NCBI RefSeq assembly: GCF_029168945.1
Contig: NC_083602.1
Location: forward strand, 70,328,600-70,392,599
Direction: 5' to 3'
From: Cannabis sativa
Taxonomy: Eukaryota; Streptophyta; Magnoliopsida; Rosales; Cannabaceae
Length of the DNA: 64,000 nt
Part shown: piece after piece, positions 60,958 to 64,000 of the stretch
How the letters are laid out: every line of letters begins with the position of its first letter
Numbering within the stretch: position 1 is the first letter of the stretch
Program-made: the position numbers and the translations under genes
The notes under the pieces: generated by a model
What the model saw: the letters and a program-made list of their open reading frames with translations, nothing else
Databases searched by the model: none
Told to the model about the DNA's origin: nothing

Positions 60958-63102
60958 TTTGAATCTAATTGCCACACACCACTCCCACGCCCTTTGGTAT
61001 TTGGAACTTCAAGGATAGGTGCTTGATCGAACTGATTGCCCCTAGTTCGATCAGTGCTGGACGACCCAACAATACGTTGTAAGCCAATGTCAGGTCGACA
61101 ACTAGGAAGTCTTGCATAACAGTGGCAGATAGGGGTGCCTCGCCCAAAGTTAATGCAAGCTCGATTATCCCAAGATTGGCAATGCTGTCTCCGGTGAATC
61201 CGCAAAGATTTGCCATACAAGGCCTCAATTTGGCCTTTTCGAGCCCCATCTTCCTTAGAGTTTCCTTATAAAGGATATTTACTAAGCTCCCGTTGTCTAT
61301 TAACACTCTTTTGATCCTCTTATTGGCGAGTTGGATGGTAATCACCAATGGATCGACATGAGGATATCTCACGTTTTTCTCGTCTTCATCCGTGAATATA
61401 TTCCTCGATTTTCACCTTCTTGGAAGGGTCTGGGGCAAATGCCGACTGCTCGTTCTTTATCTCTTTCACATTTTTTTCTGGGCGTTATTGCTTTCCCCTG
61501 CGATATATGGCCCTCCCAAAATAACGAGGATGTCCTCCAGTTCAACAGGAAGAGGTTGTAACCGCTGGTTGTTTGGGTTATTGGGCTGACTAGGCTGGTT
61601 GTCTCCGTGGCCTTGTCTTTATACGTACTTCTTAAAGTGGCCTCAAGCGATGACACTTTTTATCTCATCTTTCAATTGGCGACATTCATCGGTCGTATGC
61701 CCAATCTCTTTATGGATTTTACAATACTTGTTAGGATCTCTTTTGCTCCTCGCATTCCTCATGGGCTCAGGCTTGCCGAAGGCAACCTTTTGCTCATGTG
61801 CGAGATATATATTCTCTCGAGTTTCATTAAGCTCGGTACAAATAGTATACACTGGCACGTACTTATCGTGCTTCTTCTGTTTTTTATCCTCTGACGGTTC
61901 CTTAGAACCGTCCTTTCTCTTCGAACATGAGTTATCAATTCTCGTGGAAACAGTACTTGTTGAAATGTTGATGGGTTTGCTTCCCGAGCTTATTTTCAAA
62001 AAATTAATTTCCTTTCGGGCTTCTTCTTTCCGAACGAATACTTGAGCCCTTTCGTTGAACTCAGTTATGTTTCTTACTAGACGACCTTGTAAGTTGTGCC
62101 ACAGCTTGCCCCCTATAGTTGATGGATTAGTAGAGATCCTCGCCTGAAGGGCGCTAAGTTGTGTACTGTCATCCAAATTCCTAACCCTAGCTGCAGCCGT
62201 GCTAAAACGACTTAAGTATGCCTTAAGTGTCTCACCGGGCTGCTGCTTTATATTGGTTAGCGAGGTCGCTTCGAGTCGTCTATCCCTAGCAGCCTGGAAC
62301 TGTTTCTTGAAATCCTTGGATAGCTGCTCCCAGGAAGTTATTGAATGGTGAGTAAACTTGTTAAACCAGCTGCTTGCTGCTCCAACAAGCGAGGTGGGGA
62401 ACAAAATACAACGTAAATTGATCGTCACATTACTCGCTCGCATTATTGTATTAAAGTTGTTTAAATGCGAGACCATATCAGTGGTTCTGTCATACGACGA
62501 GACATGCGAGTTTTCGAATCCCGAAGGAAAAGGGGTACTCATGATATCTGGATGATATGGCTCAAGATCCTCGTCTGAGTTGTATTCAGATTGTCTCCCT
62601 AGTTCCCCAACTTGATATCTCTTGAACTTCTCCTCCAGCTCGTTTATCTGTAATTGGATGAGATACTCTTGCTTTTGACCGAGCTGTTGGCGAAGGTAAA
62701 GTTTCTTCCAATTCAAGTGCTCTCGCAGATCCAGTTGGGAGTAATTGCTGACAGACCTCGTCTTACTCACAGATCGCGTCCTACTCATAGACTTTGTCTT
62801 TGAGTGACTAGCGGATTTACTGGTTCCCATACTTTCTCGATCATTAGCTCATTGAGTACTTTCTCCTATTTGAGTTGATCGACTGTGGGTTCTTGACTGC
62901 CTCGAGGTCACACTTGCTTCCTCATGCTCTGTTCTTTCCCCCTGAGTGTGGTTTGTCGTATTTCCCCCATTAGGGTCTATACGAGTCCTCGCTCTATGGG
63001 TTTGGGAAGAACGCTGGTGATTTCTCGCAAGTGACCTACATTCTCCCAGTTGAGTCCCAAGATTCTCCTCATTTTCATGAGAAATTTCTCGTTCATCAGT
63101 TT
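60958..63102 (-). pseudogene. gag-protease of a second Ogre/Retand-like gypsy element
   Basis: Read leftwards. Codons are in frame from the LTR boundary at 63102, pass one TGA near 62854, and continue through the ATG at 62830 as a Ser/Arg-rich N-terminus. The gag core follows ([38 protein letters not shown]) and a zinc-like [14 protein letters not shown] near 61690. A stop at 61643, two further stops or frame changes, and the linker ILGGPYIAGESNNAQKK (about 61500) come next. The protease (61372-60965) has [20 protein letters not shown] with the catalytic D-N-G-S variant and [20 protein letters not shown]. It ends abruptly near 60958, so reverse transcriptase and beyond are missing. Its N-terminus is interrupted by the LTR at 63103. 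Confidence 0.8.
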
Positions 63103-64000
63103 TGTAACACCCTAACTATCTTAGGCGTATTACGTGATTTTTAAACGTACTGTGCAGCTCGTTGCTAATCAACGAGGTTTATTGAAAAACGTGAGTAATT
63201 AAAATTTTGCTTTTTCATTAAACTTATAAACCATTTTACAAAAGTCTCGGGATCCCGATTTATAAAATATTTACAAAAGTTTTAACTGATTAACTTTTAC
63301 ATCAAAATGAAAGTCGTCTAACGACAGTTACAAAAATCTCAGCCGTCTTTTTCCCGAGGATCGTACGCTCCAGGCCTAACCGCCCCGACATGTACAATCT
63401 CATAAGCTCGCTCACGGTCCATCAGCTATAGCCTTGCCTTTACCTACACATGAACATAAACTGTGAGTCGACAGACTCAGTAAGAAAAGCATAATAATAT
63501 CATACATAAAACTGACTGCCGTGTCCAACACGATACTGAGTCCCGCTACTGCCATGTCCAACATGGTACTGAGCACTACTGCCATGTCCAACATGGTACT
63601 GAGTTTTGAACGTTCAGGGGACGGTACTATTGACAAGTATCCTCCTGATCGGTCGAACCGGTCATACTCCGCCGCTGGTCATACTCCGGCTGTCTGCAGA
63701 CGGGATAGGTCAATAGCACTGAACCACCAACCAGGTGTCAGCCTGATCGGTCGAACCGGTCATACTCCGGCTGCTGGTCATACTCCAGCCTGTACCGACG
63801 TGACAGGGTTGGATGGTTCGAAGCCTAAATACATATCTAATGTAATCTAGCAGGCTTCCTACATGCACGCTAAACATGTAATCTACATATGCATACTGTT
63901 ATACTAATCTTACCTGGATTCCGATTTCAGGTGTGCCGGTCAACCTGACTGGAACTGAAGCTGAGCGGCGGATTACTGGCTCCTAAACCATAAAAATCAC
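63103..64000 (-). mobile_element. Tekay-like LTR (partial) inserted in gag, related to the solo LTR at 9035
   Basis: Starts TGTAACACCCTAACTA and follows the LTR at 9035 for its whole visible length with many substitutions and indels (shared phrases tactgtgcagctcgttgct, ggatcgtacgctcca, aggtgtgccggtcaacctga). Two short diverged minisatellite units lie at 63640-63810, and a small duplication (ctactgccatgtccaacatg) at 63546-63600. It runs off the window. If it is a solo LTR the predicted duplication on the far side is agttt. Confidence 0.75.

Overview
This is a stretch of eudicot plant nuclear DNA dominated by retrotransposons. It is AT-rich, has intron-containing genes with GT/AG splice sites, and carries the usual plant element families (Athila, Tekay-type chromovirus, Ogre/Retand-like, Ty1/copia, L1-type LINE, a CACTA end). 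I do not assign a species.

Two host genes can be supported. At the left edge, on the minus strand, are the first five coding exons of a cyclin H gene (CDK-activating kinase / TFIIH); it runs off the window. At 42277-43625, minus strand, is a five-exon gene predicted to encode a 234-residue protein that resembles only the N-terminal part of plant cullins.

The rest is nested transposons, from left to right. (1) 2465-13018: an element of a copia-derived, gene-poor family (element A), whose right LTR is split by a solo LTR (9035-11337, target duplication tatat) carrying a (GA)64 microsatellite. (2) 13818-17568: a solo LTR of the element-A family in reverse orientation (duplication atatt), itself split by a second solo LTR of the same family in forward orientation (15097-16963, duplication ttcca). 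(3) 18226 to about 31735: the 3' half of a minus-strand Tekay-type chromovirus (LTR, integrase C-terminus, decayed chromodomain), its integrase gene split by a complete reverse-oriented element B of the same copia-derived family (21290-31352, duplication gtcta). Immediately beyond it lies a gag pseudogene of an Ogre/Retand-like element, so the junction is a chimera. (4) 36009-41566: a decayed Ty1/copia element with both LTRs. (5) 45312-60154: a 5'-truncated, mutated L1-type LINE on the minus strand, split in its reverse transcriptase by a very young Athila-type element (46915-57978, duplication gggag). (6) 60192 onward: a CACTA-type end, a gag-protease pseudogene of a second Ogre/Retand-like element, and, interrupting that gag, the start of another LTR related to the solo LTR at 9035.

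The most notable item is the Athila element. Its two LTRs have the same length (1986 bp) and differ at only two places that I saw. Its gag-pol frame of 1774 codons is uninterrupted, and the catalytic residues of reverse transcriptase, RNase H and integrase are present. It has no env-like ORF but keeps an internal copy of the polypurine tract, and its leader carries seven copies of a short repeat. The element-A/B family is a plausible large non-autonomous retrotransposon: six LTRs lie in this window, with only decayed copia integrase and RNase H sequence inside, and palindromes close to the primer-binding site.

No tRNA, rRNA or CRISPR array was recognised.
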